This document shows positions 37,614 through 46,395 of a stretch of 64,000 bases of DNA, piece after piece. Made by a program: the position numbers and the translations under genes. The DNA comes from Frigoribacterium sp. VKM Ac-2836. Its GTDB lineage: Bacteria > Actinomycetota > Actinomycetes > Actinomycetales > Microbacteriaceae. The stretch lies in assembly GCF_013248995.1 (NCBI RefSeq), contig NZ_JABRPK010000001.1, positions 1,054,001 through 1,118,000 on the forward strand, read 5' to 3'. Every line of letters begins with the position of its first letter. Position 1 is the stretch's first letter. A model generated the notes under the pieces. The model made no database searches. It was not told where the DNA came from and saw only the letters and a program-made list of their open reading frames with translations.

Positions 37614-38585
37614 ATGCGCCTCGTCTTCGCCGGCAGCCCCGCCGCTGCCGTTCCCTCGCTCACCGCTCTCGCCGAGGGCCCGCACGAGGTCGTGGCCGTC
37701 CTGACCCGCGACGACACGCCCCAAGGACGCAAGCGCGTCCTGACCCCCACCCCGGTCGCCGTCGAGGCCGAGCGCCTCGGTCTCCGCGTCGTCAAGGCCC
37801 GCCGCATCACGCCGGAGGTCACGGCCGAGCTCTCGGCACTCGATTCAGACCTCGGCGTCGTCGTCGCCTACGGCGCTCTGCTCCGTGAACCGTTGCTGGG
37901 TGCCCCGCGGCTGGGTTGGGTGAACCTGCACTTCTCCCTGCTGCCCGCCTGGCGCGGAGCGGCTCCCGTCCAGCGGTCGCTCATGGCCGGTGACGACATG
38001 ACGGGCGCGGTGGTGTTCCAGCTCGTCCCCGAACTCGACGCGGGTGACGTCTACGGCACCCTCCGACGCCCTCTCGACGGCACCGAGACCGCCGGGACCC
38101 TCCTCGACGAACTCGCGCGGTTCGGGTCCGACCTGCTGGTCGACGTGGTCGCCCGCCTCGCCGACGGGACGGCCGTGCCGAGGGCCCAGACCGGCCGGGT
38201 CACGCACGCCTCCAAGCTGACCCTCGCCGACGGGGTCCTCGACGCCTCGCGGCCCGCGGCCGAGCTGATCAACCGCTTCCGTGGCGTGACGCCCGAGCCC
38301 GGCGCCCGTGTCGACCTCGACGGTGTCGGCCTCAAGATCACGGAGGCGCGGATGGCGTCCGCCGACGAGGCGCCTCTCGAGGCCGGTCGTCTCGAATCAC
38401 GTGGCCGACGCCTGCTTCTGGGCACGGCTTCCGCGCCCGTCGAGCTCGTCCGCGTGCAACCAGCCGGCAAGAGAGACATACCGGCGGCCGACTGGTGGCG
38501 AGGACTGCCCACCGGGGTCGACCGTCGCGTCACCCTGCCCACCGCTCCGTCCTCAGCCGACCCCGACACGGAGACCGCCTCATGA
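37614..38585 (+). CDS. fmt: Methionyl-tRNA formyltransferase
   Basis: Fmt formylates initiator Met-tRNA. The 323-residue protein begins MRLVFAGSPAAAVPSL, and has the catalytic and folate-binding region NLHFSLLPAWRGAAPVQRSLMAG. The C-terminal OB-like domain contains GARVDLDGVGLKI and ends with VQPAGKRDIPAADWWRG. ACCAGGAACCC precedes the ATG. The stop overlaps the rsmB ATG (ATGA). Confidence 0.97.
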   Translation: MRLVFAGSPAAAVPSLTALAEGPHEVVAVLTRDDTPQGRKRVLTPTPVAVEAERLGLRVVKARRITPEVTAELSALDSDLGVVVAYGALLREPLLGAPRLGWVNLHFSLLPAWRGAAPVQRSLMAGDDMTGAVVFQLVPELDAGDVYGTLRRPLDGTETAGTLLDELARFGSDLLVDVVARLADGTAVPRAQTGRVTHASKLTLADGVLDASRPAAELINRFRGVTPEPGARVDLDGVGLKITEARMASADEAPLEAGRLESRGRRLLLGTASAPVELVRVQPAGKRDIPAADWWRGLPTGVDRRVTLPTAPSSADPDTETAS

Positions 38586-39952
38586 GCCGAGTCCAGCCCG
38601 CCCGCCAGGTCGCTCTCGACGTCCTCCGCGCCGTCGAACACGACGATGCCTACGCGAACCTCCTGCTGCCGCAGCGCATCGTCCGGGCTCGCCTGGGTGC
38701 CCAGGACGCTGGGCTCGCGACCGAGTTGACCTACGGCACGCTGCGCCTCCGGGGCTACTACGACCGCGTCATCGCACTGGCCGCCCGCCGGAGCACCGAT
38801 GCCATCGACCCGGCGCTGCTCGACGTCCTGCGACTGGGCACCCACCAGTTGCTCTCGACACGTGTGGCGGTCCACGCCGCCGTCGACGAGAGCGTCGAGC
38901 TCGCCCGTCAGGTCGGCAGCCGGTCGGGCACGGGGTTCGTGAACGGCGTCCTCCGCACCATCTCGAGGTCGACGCCCGACGAGTGGCGCGATCGCGTCCT
39001 CGCCGGCACGACGGGCGAGGACGACCGTCTGGCGGCCGAGTGGTCGCACCCCGCCTGGGTGGTGCGCGCGTTCCGTCGCTCCTTGGCCGCCGAGGGGCGA
39101 GAGAGTGAACTGGTCGATCTGCTCTCTGCTGACAACGACGCGCCCAAGGTCAGCCTCGTCGCCCTGCCGGGCCTGGCGGAGGTCTCCGAGCTCGGGGCTC
39201 CCAGCGCGCGCCTCTCGCCCCTCGCCGCGACGAGCGGCGGCGGCGATCCCGCCCAGCAGACTGCAGTCAGGGAGGGCCGCGCCAGGGTCCAGGACGAGGG
39301 ATCGCAGCTCGCGGCCCTCCTGCTCAGCCGGCACCGAACAGCCGTCCCGGGAGAACGCTGGCTCGACATGTGCGCCGGCCCCGGTGGCAAGGCCGCCCTG
39401 CTGGGAGCCGAAGCCGCGAGGGTGGGCGCCCACCTCGTCGCTAACGAACTCGTCCCTGCCCGTGCGGGGCTGGTCCGTCAGGCCCTTGAGGCCGTCCCGG
39501 GCGAGGTCGAGGTGCTCGAGGGGGACGCCGCGCGGTTCGGGGTGGAACAGCCCCGTCACTTCGACCGCATCCTCCTCGACGCGCCCTGCACCGGTCTCGG
39601 AGCCCTTCGTCGGCGGCCCGAGGCACGCTGGCGCAAACAGCCGGCCGACGTGGGCCAGCTCACGGCGTTGCAGTCGCGCCTCTTCTCCAGCGCGCTGGAC
39701 GCCCTGGCGCCCGGGGGAGTCCTCGCCTACGTCACCTGCTCGCCGCACACGGCCGAGACCCGTGGTGTCGTCGAGACGGGGCTCCGGGGCCGCGGTGACG
39801 AGCTCGTGCTGCTCGACGCCACGTCCGGCATCGAGCGCATCGCCGGTCGACCCGTCGACCTGGCATCGGCACCTTTCGTCCAGCTCTGGCCGCACCGCCA
39901 CGGCACGGACGCGATGTTCGTCGCCCTGATCGAGCGCCGCGCCGGACGCTAG
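38582..39952 (+). CDS. rsmB: 16S rRNA (cytosine-C5)-methyltransferase RsmB (Fmu/Sun)
   Basis: RsmB methylates C967 of 16S rRNA (E. coli numbering). The 456-residue protein combines an N-terminal NusB-like helical domain (ARQVALDVLRAVEHDDAYANLLLP) with a SAM-dependent Rossmann domain. Key motifs are LDMCAGPGGKAALLG (SAM binding), LLDAPCTGLGALRRRPEARW (PC motif) and VTCSPHTAET (catalytic Cys). The start at 38582 overlaps the fmt stop. The TAG stop forms part of the -10 box for rpe. Confidence 0.96.
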   Translation: MSRVQPARQVALDVLRAVEHDDAYANLLLPQRIVRARLGAQDAGLATELTYGTLRLRGYYDRVIALAARRSTDAIDPALLDVLRLGTHQLLSTRVAVHAAVDESVELARQVGSRSGTGFVNGVLRTISRSTPDEWRDRVLAGTTGEDDRLAAEWSHPAWVVRAFRRSLAAEGRESELVDLLSADNDAPKVSLVALPGLAEVSELGAPSARLSPLAATSGGGDPAQQTAVREGRARVQDEGSQLAALLLSRHRTAVPGERWLDMCAGPGGKAALLGAEAARVGAHLVANELVPARAGLVRQALEAVPGEVEVLEGDAARFGVEQPRHFDRILLDAPCTGLGALRRRPEARWRKQPADVGQLTALQSRLFSSALDALAPGGVLAYVTCSPHTAETRGVVETGLRGRGDELVLLDATSGIERIAGRPVDLASAPFVQLWPHRHGTDAMFVALIERRAGR

Positions 39953-39955
39953 GCT
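39950..39955 (+). promoter_or_regulatory. Candidate -10 box (TAGGCT) for leaderless rpe
   Basis: TAGGCT includes the rsmB stop codon and ends six bases before the rpe GTG. TGATCG at 39927-39932 is a weak -35 with 17-nt spacing. Confidence 0.4.
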
Positions 39956-39961
39956 CGTCCC

Positions 39962-40627
39962 GTGTCGATCCGCATCAGTCCCAGCATCCTCTCGGCCGAC
40001 TTCGCCAACCTCGAGCGTGACCTGCAGCGCATCGCCGATGCGGACCTCGTGCACGTCGACGTCATGGACGGCCACTTCGTGCCCAACCTCACGCTCGGCC
40101 TGCCCGTCGTGCAGCGTCTCGGTGAGGTCAGCCCGGTTCCGCTCGACCTGCACCTCATGATCGACGACGCCGACCGATGGGCACCCCGCTACGCCGAGAC
40201 GGGCGCCTTCTCGGTGACCTTCTCAGCCGAGGCCGCGGCCGACCCCGTCTCGACGGCTCGCGCCATCCGCAGCAACGGGGCACGCGCCTCCGTCGCCGTC
40301 AAACCCGGCACCGACCTCGAGCCTTACCTCGAGACCCTCGACGAGTACGACATGATCCTCGTCATGACCGTCGAGCCGGGCTTCGGCGGGCAGTCCTTCA
40401 TGCCCGAGACCATGGTCAAGCTGGCCCGCGCCCGAGATGCCGTGCGCGCCTCCGGGCTGGACGTCTGGCTCGAGGTCGACGGCGGCATCACGACCCAGAC
40501 CATCGTCACCGCCGTCGAGAACGGGGCCGACACGGTCGTCGCCGGGTCCGCCGTCTACGGCGGGTCGCCCGTCGACAACATCGCTGCACTCCGAGCGGCC
40601 GCCGCGACGGTAGCCTTGACGTCGTGA
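39962..40627 (+). CDS. rpe: Ribulose-phosphate 3-epimerase
   Basis: Rpe interconverts ribulose 5-phosphate and xylulose 5-phosphate in the pentose phosphate pathway. The 221-residue TIM-barrel protein has [34 protein letters not shown] (metal and catalytic Asp), [12 protein letters not shown] and EVDGGI. GTG start. Its last codons hold a TAGCCT box and the hisE GTG overlaps its stop, so it leads directly into the histidine genes. Confidence 0.97.
   Translation: MSIRISPSILSADFANLERDLQRIADADLVHVDVMDGHFVPNLTLGLPVVQRLGEVSPVPLDLHLMIDDADRWAPRYAETGAFSVTFSAEAAADPVSTARAIRSNGARASVAVKPGTDLEPYLETLDEYDMILVMTVEPGFGGQSFMPETMVKLARARDAVRASGLDVWLEVDGGITTQTIVTAVENGADTVVAGSAVYGGSPVDNIAALRAAAATVALTS
40611..40616 (+). 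promoter_or_regulatory. Candidate -10 box (TAGCCT) for hisE
   Basis: TAGCCT ends seven bases before the hisE GTG at 40624, inside the end of rpe. That matches the spacing of the other leaderless candidates in this window. -35 is not evident. Confidence 0.35.
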
Positions 40628-40887
40628 AATCCTTCGACGACCTGTACCTCGAGCTCAGCGACAAGGCACGCGACCGCCCCGACGGGTCGGGCACCGTGGC
40701 CGAACTCGACGCCGGTGTGCACCAGATAGGCAAGAAGATCGTCGAAGAGGCCGCCGAGGTCTGGATGGCCGCCGAGTACGAGGGCGACGTCGCGACCGCC
40801 GAAGAGATCTCCCAGCTGATCTACCACGTGCAGGTCATGATGGTCGCCAAGGGCATCACCCCGACCGACGTGTACCGACATCTCTGA
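40624..40887 (+). CDS. hisE: Phosphoribosyl-ATP pyrophosphatase HisE
   Basis: HisE hydrolyses phosphoribosyl-ATP, step two of histidine synthesis. The 87-residue protein has the MazG-like core with [18 protein letters not shown] and [17 protein letters not shown], carrying the Glu/Asp metal ligands. It is a separate protein, not fused to HisI. The GTG start overlaps the rpe stop by 4 nt. hisG follows after 64 nt, the usual hisE-hisG pairing in actinobacteria. Confidence 0.95.
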   Translation: MKSFDDLYLELSDKARDRPDGSGTVAELDAGVHQIGKKIVEEAAEVWMAAEYEGDVATAEEISQLIYHVQVMMVAKGITPTDVYRHL

Positions 40888-40951
40888 GCAGCCCTCCGTC
40901 ACCCCCGTTCGTCACGCCGCCCACGCGGCACCCCAGCAGACAGAGAACCCC

Positions 40952-41791
40952 ATGCTCCGCGTCGCAGTGCCCAACAAGGGCTCCCTCAGCGAGACCGCCT
41001 CGGCCATGCTCTCCGAGGCCGGCTACACAGGCCGTCGAGACCCCAAGACGCTCCACGTCGAAGACCCTCGCAACGGCGTCGAGTTCTTCTACCTCCGCCC
41101 GCGCGACATCGCCACGTACGTCGGCTCGGGCGCTCTCGACGTCGGCATCACGGGCCGCGACCTGCTGCTCGACTCGCACTCGCCGGCCCACGAGGTCGCA
41201 CCCCTCGACTTCGGTGGCTCGACCTTCCGTTTCGCCGGCCCTCCCGGTCGCTTCGCCGATCTCCGACAATTGCAGGGCACCCGCGTCGCGACGAGCTACG
41301 CCGGGCTGGTCGGCTCGTTCCTCGAGAGCCACGGAGTGACCGCGAACCTCGTGCCCCTCGACGGCGCCGTCGAGAGCGCCGTCCAGCTGGGTGTCGCCGA
41401 TGCCGTGGCCGACGTCGTCTCCACCGGCGCCACCCTGCGTGCAGCCGGGCTCGAGATCTTCGGACCGGTCATCCTCGAGTCGACGGCCGTCCTCATCTCG
41501 TCCGACGCCGATGTCGAGGGCCTCGCCGTCCTCCACCGTCGACTGCAGGGCGTCCTCGTCGCCCGGCAGTACGTCCTGATGGACTACGACGTCCCGGTCG
41601 ACAAGCTCGACGCCGCGACGGCCGTCGCGGGCGGCATGGAATCGCCCACCGTCTCGCCGCTGCACGACCGCGACTGGGCTGCGGTCCGGGTCATGGTCCC
41701 GCGGGCGGACACGAACCAGGTGATGGACGCCCTCTACGATCTCGGCGCCCGGGCCATCCTGGTCAGCCCGATCCACGCCGCGAGGCTGTAG
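40952..41791 (+). CDS. hisG: ATP phosphoribosyltransferase HisG (long form)
   Basis: HisG commits PRPP and ATP to histidine. The 279-residue length shows the long, homohexameric form. It has an N-terminal catalytic part ([25 protein letters not shown], and the PRPP loop [19 protein letters not shown]) and a C-terminal ACT-like regulatory domain (from about residue 205), which binds histidine in relatives. It therefore needs no HisZ. ATG start; hisF follows 2 nt after the stop. Confidence 0.96.
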   Translation: MLRVAVPNKGSLSETASAMLSEAGYTGRRDPKTLHVEDPRNGVEFFYLRPRDIATYVGSGALDVGITGRDLLLDSHSPAHEVAPLDFGGSTFRFAGPPGRFADLRQLQGTRVATSYAGLVGSFLESHGVTANLVPLDGAVESAVQLGVADAVADVVSTGATLRAAGLEIFGPVILESTAVLISSDADVEGLAVLHRRLQGVLVARQYVLMDYDVPVDKLDAATAVAGGMESPTVSPLHDRDWAAVRVMVPRADTNQVMDALYDLGARAILVSPIHAARL

Positions 41792-41793
41792 CC

Positions 41794-42585
41794 GTGCCCG
41801 CCGCCGACACGGTCGCCGACGCCCCGTCCCTCGCCGTACGGGTCATCCCGTGCCTCGACGTGGCCGCCGGCCGCGTCGTCAAGGGCGTCAACTTCCTCGA
41901 CCTGCGCGACGCGGGCGACCCGGTCGAGCTCGCCCGCACCTACTACGAACAGGGCGCGGACGAGATCACCTTCCTCGACGTGACGGCCACGGTCGACGAG
42001 CGCTCGACCACGTACGACGTGGTCCGGGCGACGGCCGAGCAGGTCTTCATCCCGCTGACCGTCGGTGGTGGCGTACGCAGCGTCGACGACGTCGCCCGAT
42101 TGCAGGCGGCCGGTGCCGACAAGATCGGCGTGAACAGTGCGGCCATCGCCCGGCCCGACCTCATCGGAGAGATCGCCGACCGGTTCGGGGCCCAGGCGGT
42201 CGTCCTCTCCCTCGATGTCAAGCGCTCGGCCGTGACCGCGTCGGGCTTCGTCGTCACGACCCACGGCGGCCGAACCGAGACGACCCTGGATGCCCTCGTC
42301 TGGGCTCGCGAGGCCGTCGAACGCGGGGCGGGCGAGTTGCTCGTCAACTCGATCGACGCCGACGGCACCAAGCAGGGCTTCGACCTCGAACTCGTCCGCG
42401 CCATGCGTGACCTCAGTCGGGTCCCGGTCGTGGCGTCCGGAGGCGCGGGCCGGCTCGAACACTTCGCCCCCGCCATCGAGGCAGGCGCCGACGCCGTGCT
42501 CGCGGCGTCGGTCTTCCACAACGGCGAACTCACCGTGGGCCAGGTCAAGGACGAGCTGGCACGGTCGGGAGCCGTCGTCCGCTGA
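41794..42585 (+). CDS. hisF: Imidazole glycerol phosphate synthase cyclase subunit HisF
   Basis: HisF makes imidazole glycerol phosphate and AICAR with ammonia from HisH. The 263-residue TIM-barrel protein has [19 protein letters not shown] (catalytic Asp in CLDV), ITFLDVTAT and VASGGAG. GTG start. No hisH or hisA is nearby, so its glutaminase partner is encoded elsewhere. An 88-nt gap with a pentanucleotide repeat separates it from hisI. Confidence 0.97.
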   Translation: MPAADTVADAPSLAVRVIPCLDVAAGRVVKGVNFLDLRDAGDPVELARTYYEQGADEITFLDVTATVDERSTTYDVVRATAEQVFIPLTVGGGVRSVDDVARLQAAGADKIGVNSAAIARPDLIGEIADRFGAQAVVLSLDVKRSAVTASGFVVTTHGGRTETTLDALVWAREAVERGAGELLVNSIDADGTKQGFDLELVRAMRDLSRVPVVASGGAGRLEHFAPAIEAGADAVLAASVFHNGELTVGQVKDELARSGAVVR

Positions 42586-42630
42586 GGTGGTCCGCCACTC
42601 CCACCGGGATCGCACTCCACCACCAGACAC

Positions 42631-42660
42631 CGCACCGCACCGCACCGCACCGCACCGCAC
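42631..42660. repeat. Perfect tandem repeat, six copies of CGCAC
   Basis: Six uninterrupted CGCAC units end directly before the CGAGGAG ribosome site of hisI, 13 nt upstream of its ATG. It lies in the non-coding gap after hisF. Such a perfect short repeat could change copy number by slippage and alter leader length or structure. Confidence 0.95.
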
Positions 42661-42673
42661 CGAGGAGCACATC

Positions 42674-43090
42674 ATGACCGACCAGCTGACGCGCGAGACG
42701 GTCGAGCCCGTCGTCGCCCGTGCCCGCTTCGATGCGTCGGGCCTCCTGCCTGCCATCATCCAGCAGGACGGGACGAAGGACGTGCTGATGATGGGCTGGA
42801 TGGACGCCGAAGCGCTCCGCCGAACGCTGACCGAGGGGCGCGTCACGTTCTGGTCCCGGTCCCGGCGGGAGTACTGGCGGAAGGGTGACACCTCCGGTCA
42901 TGCGCAGTTCGTCCGAGCTGCCGCCCTCGACTGCGACGACGACGTGCTGCTGGTCACGGTCGAGCAGATCGGCGCGGCCTGTCACACGGGTTCCCACTCG
43001 TGTTTCGAGGTCGACCCGCTCGAGCCGGCCACCGCCTCCTCGTCCGACCCCTCCGGCACCACCGAGCAGACCGGGGGACCCCGTGCCTGA
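42674..43090 (+). CDS. hisI: Phosphoribosyl-AMP cyclohydrolase HisI
   Basis: HisI opens the purine ring of PR-AMP, step three of histidine synthesis. The 138-residue protein has TFWSRSRREYWRKGDTSGH, the metal-binding LDCDDDVLLV and the zinc cysteines in AACHTGSHSCF. The C-terminal 25 residues (Ser/Thr-rich) are variable. A GAGGAG lies 6-7 nt before the ATG. Its end overlaps trpE by 8 nt, linking histidine and tryptophan genes. Confidence 0.96.
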   Translation: MTDQLTRETVEPVVARARFDASGLLPAIIQQDGTKDVLMMGWMDAEALRRTLTEGRVTFWSRSRREYWRKGDTSGHAQFVRAAALDCDDDVLLVTVEQIGAACHTGSHSCFEVDPLEPATASSSDPSGTTEQTGGPRA

Positions 43091-44615
43091 CGGTCCGATC
43101 CGCACCTCGACGACCAGGGCCCAGTTCGACGAGCGATTGGTCGGCCACCGGGTCGTGCCCGTCGTCCGCGACCTGTTCGCCGAAGGTGAGACTCCGGTCG
43201 GCGTGTACCGCAAGCTCGCCGACGGCAGACCCGGCAGCTTTCTGCTCGAGTCGGCGGCTCAGGGCGGCATCTGGTCCCGGTGGTCGTTCGTGGGCGTCTC
43301 GTCGTTCGGCGTGCTGACGACCGATGGTGGCGAGGCCCGATGGATCGACTACGGCGTGGACCGCGAGCGGGCCCTCGGCGATGCCACAGGCCGACCCCTC
43401 GAGGTGCTGTCGGCCCTGCACCGCCGGTGGGCCACCCCGCGCATCGACGGGATGCCGCCGCTCACCGGCGGACTCGTCGGTTTCATCGGCTGGGAAGCCG
43501 TGCGCGAGCTCGAGCACCTTCCCGACGCGCCGCCGGCCGAGTTCACCGTGCCGTCGCAGGCCCTGAGCTTCGTCTCCGAGCTCGTGGCCCTCGACCACCG
43601 GACCGGTGCCGTCTTCCTCGTCGCGACCGCCCTGAACGACGGCACCGACGACCCCGACGACCTCTGGTCCGACGCGCAGTCGCGGCTCGACGACCTGCAG
43701 TCCCGGCTCGCCGCCCCGAGCGAGACGTTCCTCTCCGACGTCGACCTGACGATCGAGGCGACCCCCACCCGGCGTTCGAGCGATGCCGAGTACGCGCACG
43801 CGATCGAGCGGTCGAAGCAGTTCATCCACGACGGCGACGTCTTCCAGGTCGTCGTCTCGCAGCGCTTCGACCACGGGGTGACGGCAGAACCGCTCGACGT
43901 CTACCGGGTGCTGCGCACGCTCAACCCGAGCCCGTACATGTATCTCGTGACCCTCGACGACGTGCAGGGCCGGCCGTACACGATCGTCGGCTCGTCACCC
44001 GAAGCGCTGGTCAAAGTCGACGGACGCCGCGCCTACACGCATCCCATCGCGGGCTCGAAGCCTCGCGGCACCTCGCCCGACGAGGACCAGCGCTACGCCG
44101 ACGAGCTCGCGTCGGACGAGAAGGAGCGCGCAGAGCACCTCATGCTCGTCGACCTGGCTCGTAACGACCTGCTCAAGGTCTGCACGCCCGGCACCGTCGA
44201 GGTGACCGAGTTCATGCAGGTCGAGCGCTTCAGCCACATCATGCACCTCGTGTCGAGCGTCGAGGGCGACCTCGCCCCCGGCAGGGACGCCATCGACGCC
44301 TTCCGGGCCACGTTCCCGGCCGGGACGCTGTCGGGCGCTCCCAAGCCCCGGGCCCTCGAGATCATCGACGAACTCGAGCCGGCCCAGCGTGGCGTCTACG
44401 GGGGAGTGGTCGGCTACTTCGACTTCGCCGGTTCGGCGGACGTCGCCATCGCGATCCGCACCGTCCTGCTGCAGGACGGCGTGGCCAGGGTCCAGGCCGG
44501 TGCCGGACTCGTCGCCGACAGCGACCCGGTCGCCGAGAACCAGGAGGCGCGCAACAAGGCCGCGGCACCCTTGCGCGCCGTCGCGGTGGCCAACGCCATG
44601 ACACGGCTCCGCTGA
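43083..44615 (+). CDS. trpE: Anthranilate synthase component I
   Basis: TrpE converts chorismate and ammonia to anthranilate, the first step to tryptophan. The 510-residue protein has a chorismate-binding domain with RVLRTLNPSPYMYLV, GSSPEALVKVDGRRAYTHPIAG, EHLMLVDLARNDL and GAPKPRALEIIDELEP. The N-terminal region holds the feedback site (LLESAAQGG). GTG 43083 overlaps hisI; the open frame extends farther upstream but lacks homology. The glutaminase TrpG is not adjacent. No Trp-rich leader peptide was seen. Confidence 0.96.
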   Translation: MPDGPIRTSTTRAQFDERLVGHRVVPVVRDLFAEGETPVGVYRKLADGRPGSFLLESAAQGGIWSRWSFVGVSSFGVLTTDGGEARWIDYGVDRERALGDATGRPLEVLSALHRRWATPRIDGMPPLTGGLVGFIGWEAVRELEHLPDAPPAEFTVPSQALSFVSELVALDHRTGAVFLVATALNDGTDDPDDLWSDAQSRLDDLQSRLAAPSETFLSDVDLTIEATPTRRSSDAEYAHAIERSKQFIHDGDVFQVVVSQRFDHGVTAEPLDVYRVLRTLNPSPYMYLVTLDDVQGRPYTIVGSSPEALVKVDGRRAYTHPIAGSKPRGTSPDEDQRYADELASDEKERAEHLMLVDLARNDLLKVCTPGTVEVTEFMQVERFSHIMHLVSSVEGDLAPGRDAIDAFRATFPAGTLSGAPKPRALEIIDELEPAQRGVYGGVVGYFDFAGSADVAIAIRTVLLQDGVARVQAGAGLVADSDPVAENQEARNKAAAPLRAVAVANAMTRLR

Positions 44616-45259
44616 TGACTGCTCGACGCCTGAAGCTGACGACGATCCTGACGGGCATCGTGCTCGCAGGGCTCGGACTGTTGTCCTGGACCCAGGACTG
44701 GTTCCACGTCGTCGTCGCGTCCCCCCAGGGCGGTGAGCTGTCCCTCGACGTCGCCGGTGACGTCGCCGGCGCGCCGTTGTCCGCCCTGTCCCTGGCCAGC
44801 CTGGCGCTCTTCGGAGCGCTCACGATCGCCGGTCGCGTGTTCCGCGTCGTCCTCGGGGTGCTGCAAGTGGCACTGGGAGCCAGCGTCGTCCTGACGACGT
44901 CGACGGCTCTCGCCGATCCCGTGCGGGCATCGGGGAGCGCCGTGACCACCGCCACGGGCGTCGACGGCACCGACTCGATCCGCAGCATCGTGTCGTCGGT
45001 CGAGCCGACGGCCTGGCCCTGGCTCGGGCTCGCCGCCGGCGTGCTCGCCGCGCTGCTCGGAATCGCCACGGTGCTCCTCTCCGGCGCGTGGCCGCGGGCC
45101 ACCCGCAAGTACTCCGCGACCCGCCTCGTCGTGGCGGACCCCTCGGCCGATCCGGCCGCGGCCTGGGACGCGCTCTCGAGCGGGGACGACCCGACCGACA
45201 CCTCCCCGCGCCTCGACGAGGGCGGGTCGGGCCCCACCGAGCAGGACCGCACCGGGTAG
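44615..45259 (+). CDS. Trp-operon-associated membrane protein
   Basis: The 214-residue protein has four predicted membrane segments: about residues 5-25, 47-68, 74-96 and 128-152. It ends with a hydrophilic acidic tail. Location between trpE and trpC and overall shape match the family of tryptophan-biosynthesis-associated membrane proteins of actinobacteria. Function is not established. Its ATG shares a base with the trpE stop, so expression is coupled. TAG at its stop is part of a TAGACT -10 box (45257-45262). Confidence 0.85.
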   Translation: MTARRLKLTTILTGIVLAGLGLLSWTQDWFHVVVASPQGGELSLDVAGDVAGAPLSALSLASLALFGALTIAGRVFRVVLGVLQVALGASVVLTTSTALADPVRASGSAVTTATGVDGTDSIRSIVSSVEPTAWPWLGLAAGVLAALLGIATVLLSGAWPRATRKYSATRLVVADPSADPAAAWDALSSGDDPTDTSPRLDEGGSGPTEQDRTG

Positions 45260-45295
45260 ACTCGGCCCTCGAACCGACCTGATCCAAGGAGCACT

Positions 45296-45619
45296 GTGAG
45301 CACGAACACGACGAGCACCCCCTCCGGTGGCGACGCGCCCCTGAAGAACGCCCCGGCGAAGGTCGACTCCGGCTCGAAGGGCCGAGACACCGAGACGGTC
45401 GACGATCTCGGCCACGGCAACTCGCCGGCCGCCTGGACGGCCGTGGTCATCATGCTGGTCGGCTTCGCCATCGGCACCCTCGCTTTCTTCCTCGACGTCC
45501 CGTGGATCGTCTGGGCGTCTGCCGGTCTCGTGGTCGTGGGGCTCGTCGTGGGTCTCGTCCTCAAGAAGGCCGGTTACGGCGTCGGCGGTCACCGCTACGT
45601 GCCGAAGGCCCACAACTAG
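45296..45619 (+). CDS. HGxxPAAW family membrane protein
   Basis: This 107-residue protein contains the name-giving motif HGNSPAAW (residues 40-47), followed by two membrane segments (about 48-66 and 70-89) and a basic tail with YGVGGHRYVPKAHN. It lies just before trpC, as Rv1610 does in mycobacteria. A disordered N-terminus (residues 1-35) precedes the motif. GTG start with AAGGAG upstream. No function is known; linkage to trp genes is conserved, so a role near tryptophan synthesis or transport is a guess. Confidence 0.88.
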   Translation: MSTNTTSTPSGGDAPLKNAPAKVDSGSKGRDTETVDDLGHGNSPAAWTAVVIMLVGFAIGTLAFFLDVPWIVWASAGLVVVGLVVGLVLKKAGYGVGGHRYVPKAHN

Positions 45620-46393
45620 GTGCTCGACGACCTGTACGCGGGTGCCATGGCCGACGCCGCAGCACGCCGCGAATCCCTCCCTTTCGCCGCCGTCGAGGCT
45701 GCCGCTCTCTCTCGCGCGACCGCCCTCGACGCCCGAGCCGCGCTCGCCCCGACCGACCGCGTCAAGGTCATCGCCGAAGTGAAGCGCGCGAGCCCGTCAC
45801 GGGGCCATCTCTCGACGATCGCCGACCCGGCGTCGTTGGCCCGCTCCTACGCGACCGGTGGCGCCAGCGCGATCAGCGTTCTCACCGAGGGTCGCAAGTT
45901 CAAGGGTTCCCTCGCCGATCTCGAGGCGGTCCGGGCGGCCGTCGACGTGCCCGTCCTGCGCAAGGACTTCATCGCCGACGCCTACCAGGTCTTCGAGGCC
46001 CGGGCGTCCGGCGCCGACCTCGTCCTCTTGATCGTGGCCGGGCTCGCACAGCCTCGCCTCGTCGAGTTGCACGACCTCGTGCGGCAACTGGGCATGACGG
46101 CCCTCATCGAGGCGCACTCGGCCGACGAGGTGTCCCGGGGTCTCGACGCGGGTGCGACGATCCTCGGCGTGAACGCCCGTGACCTGACGACCTTCGAGCT
46201 CGACCGCGACTTGTTCGGACGCCTGTCCGACGCGATCCCGGCCGGCGTCACCCGTGTCGCCGAATCGGCCGTCTCGTCGCCCGACGACGTCGCCCACTAC
46301 CGTCGCTCGGGCGCCGACGTCGTCCTCGTGGGCGAAGCCCTCGTGACGCACGGCGATCCCGCCGACGCCATCACCCGCTTCCTGGAGGTCTGA
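45620..46393 (+). CDS. trpC: Indole-3-glycerol phosphate synthase
   Basis: TrpC closes the indole ring. The 257-residue TIM-barrel protein has [17 protein letters not shown] (catalytic Lys and phosphate loop), [24 protein letters not shown] and [12 protein letters not shown]. It is a single enzyme without TrpF fusion. GTG start directly abuts the previous stop. trpB follows 2 nt after. trpD and trpF are not in the window. Confidence 0.96.
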   Translation: MLDDLYAGAMADAAARRESLPFAAVEAAALSRATALDARAALAPTDRVKVIAEVKRASPSRGHLSTIADPASLARSYATGGASAISVLTEGRKFKGSLADLEAVRAAVDVPVLRKDFIADAYQVFEARASGADLVLLIVAGLAQPRLVELHDLVRQLGMTALIEAHSADEVSRGLDAGATILGVNARDLTTFELDRDLFGRLSDAIPAGVTRVAESAVSSPDDVAHYRRSGADVVLVGEALVTHGDPADAITRFLEV

Positions 46394-46395
46394 CC

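Noticed and set aside
42631-42660. CRISPR or similar array from the repeated CGCAC units
   Set aside because: Units are 5 nt with no spacers; it is a simple tandem repeat.
43083-44615. Trp leader peptide or T-box before trpE, or before alaS at 15522-15576
   Set aside because: trpE overlaps hisI, leaving no room for a leader, and neither region shows the T-box sequence or Trp codon runs.
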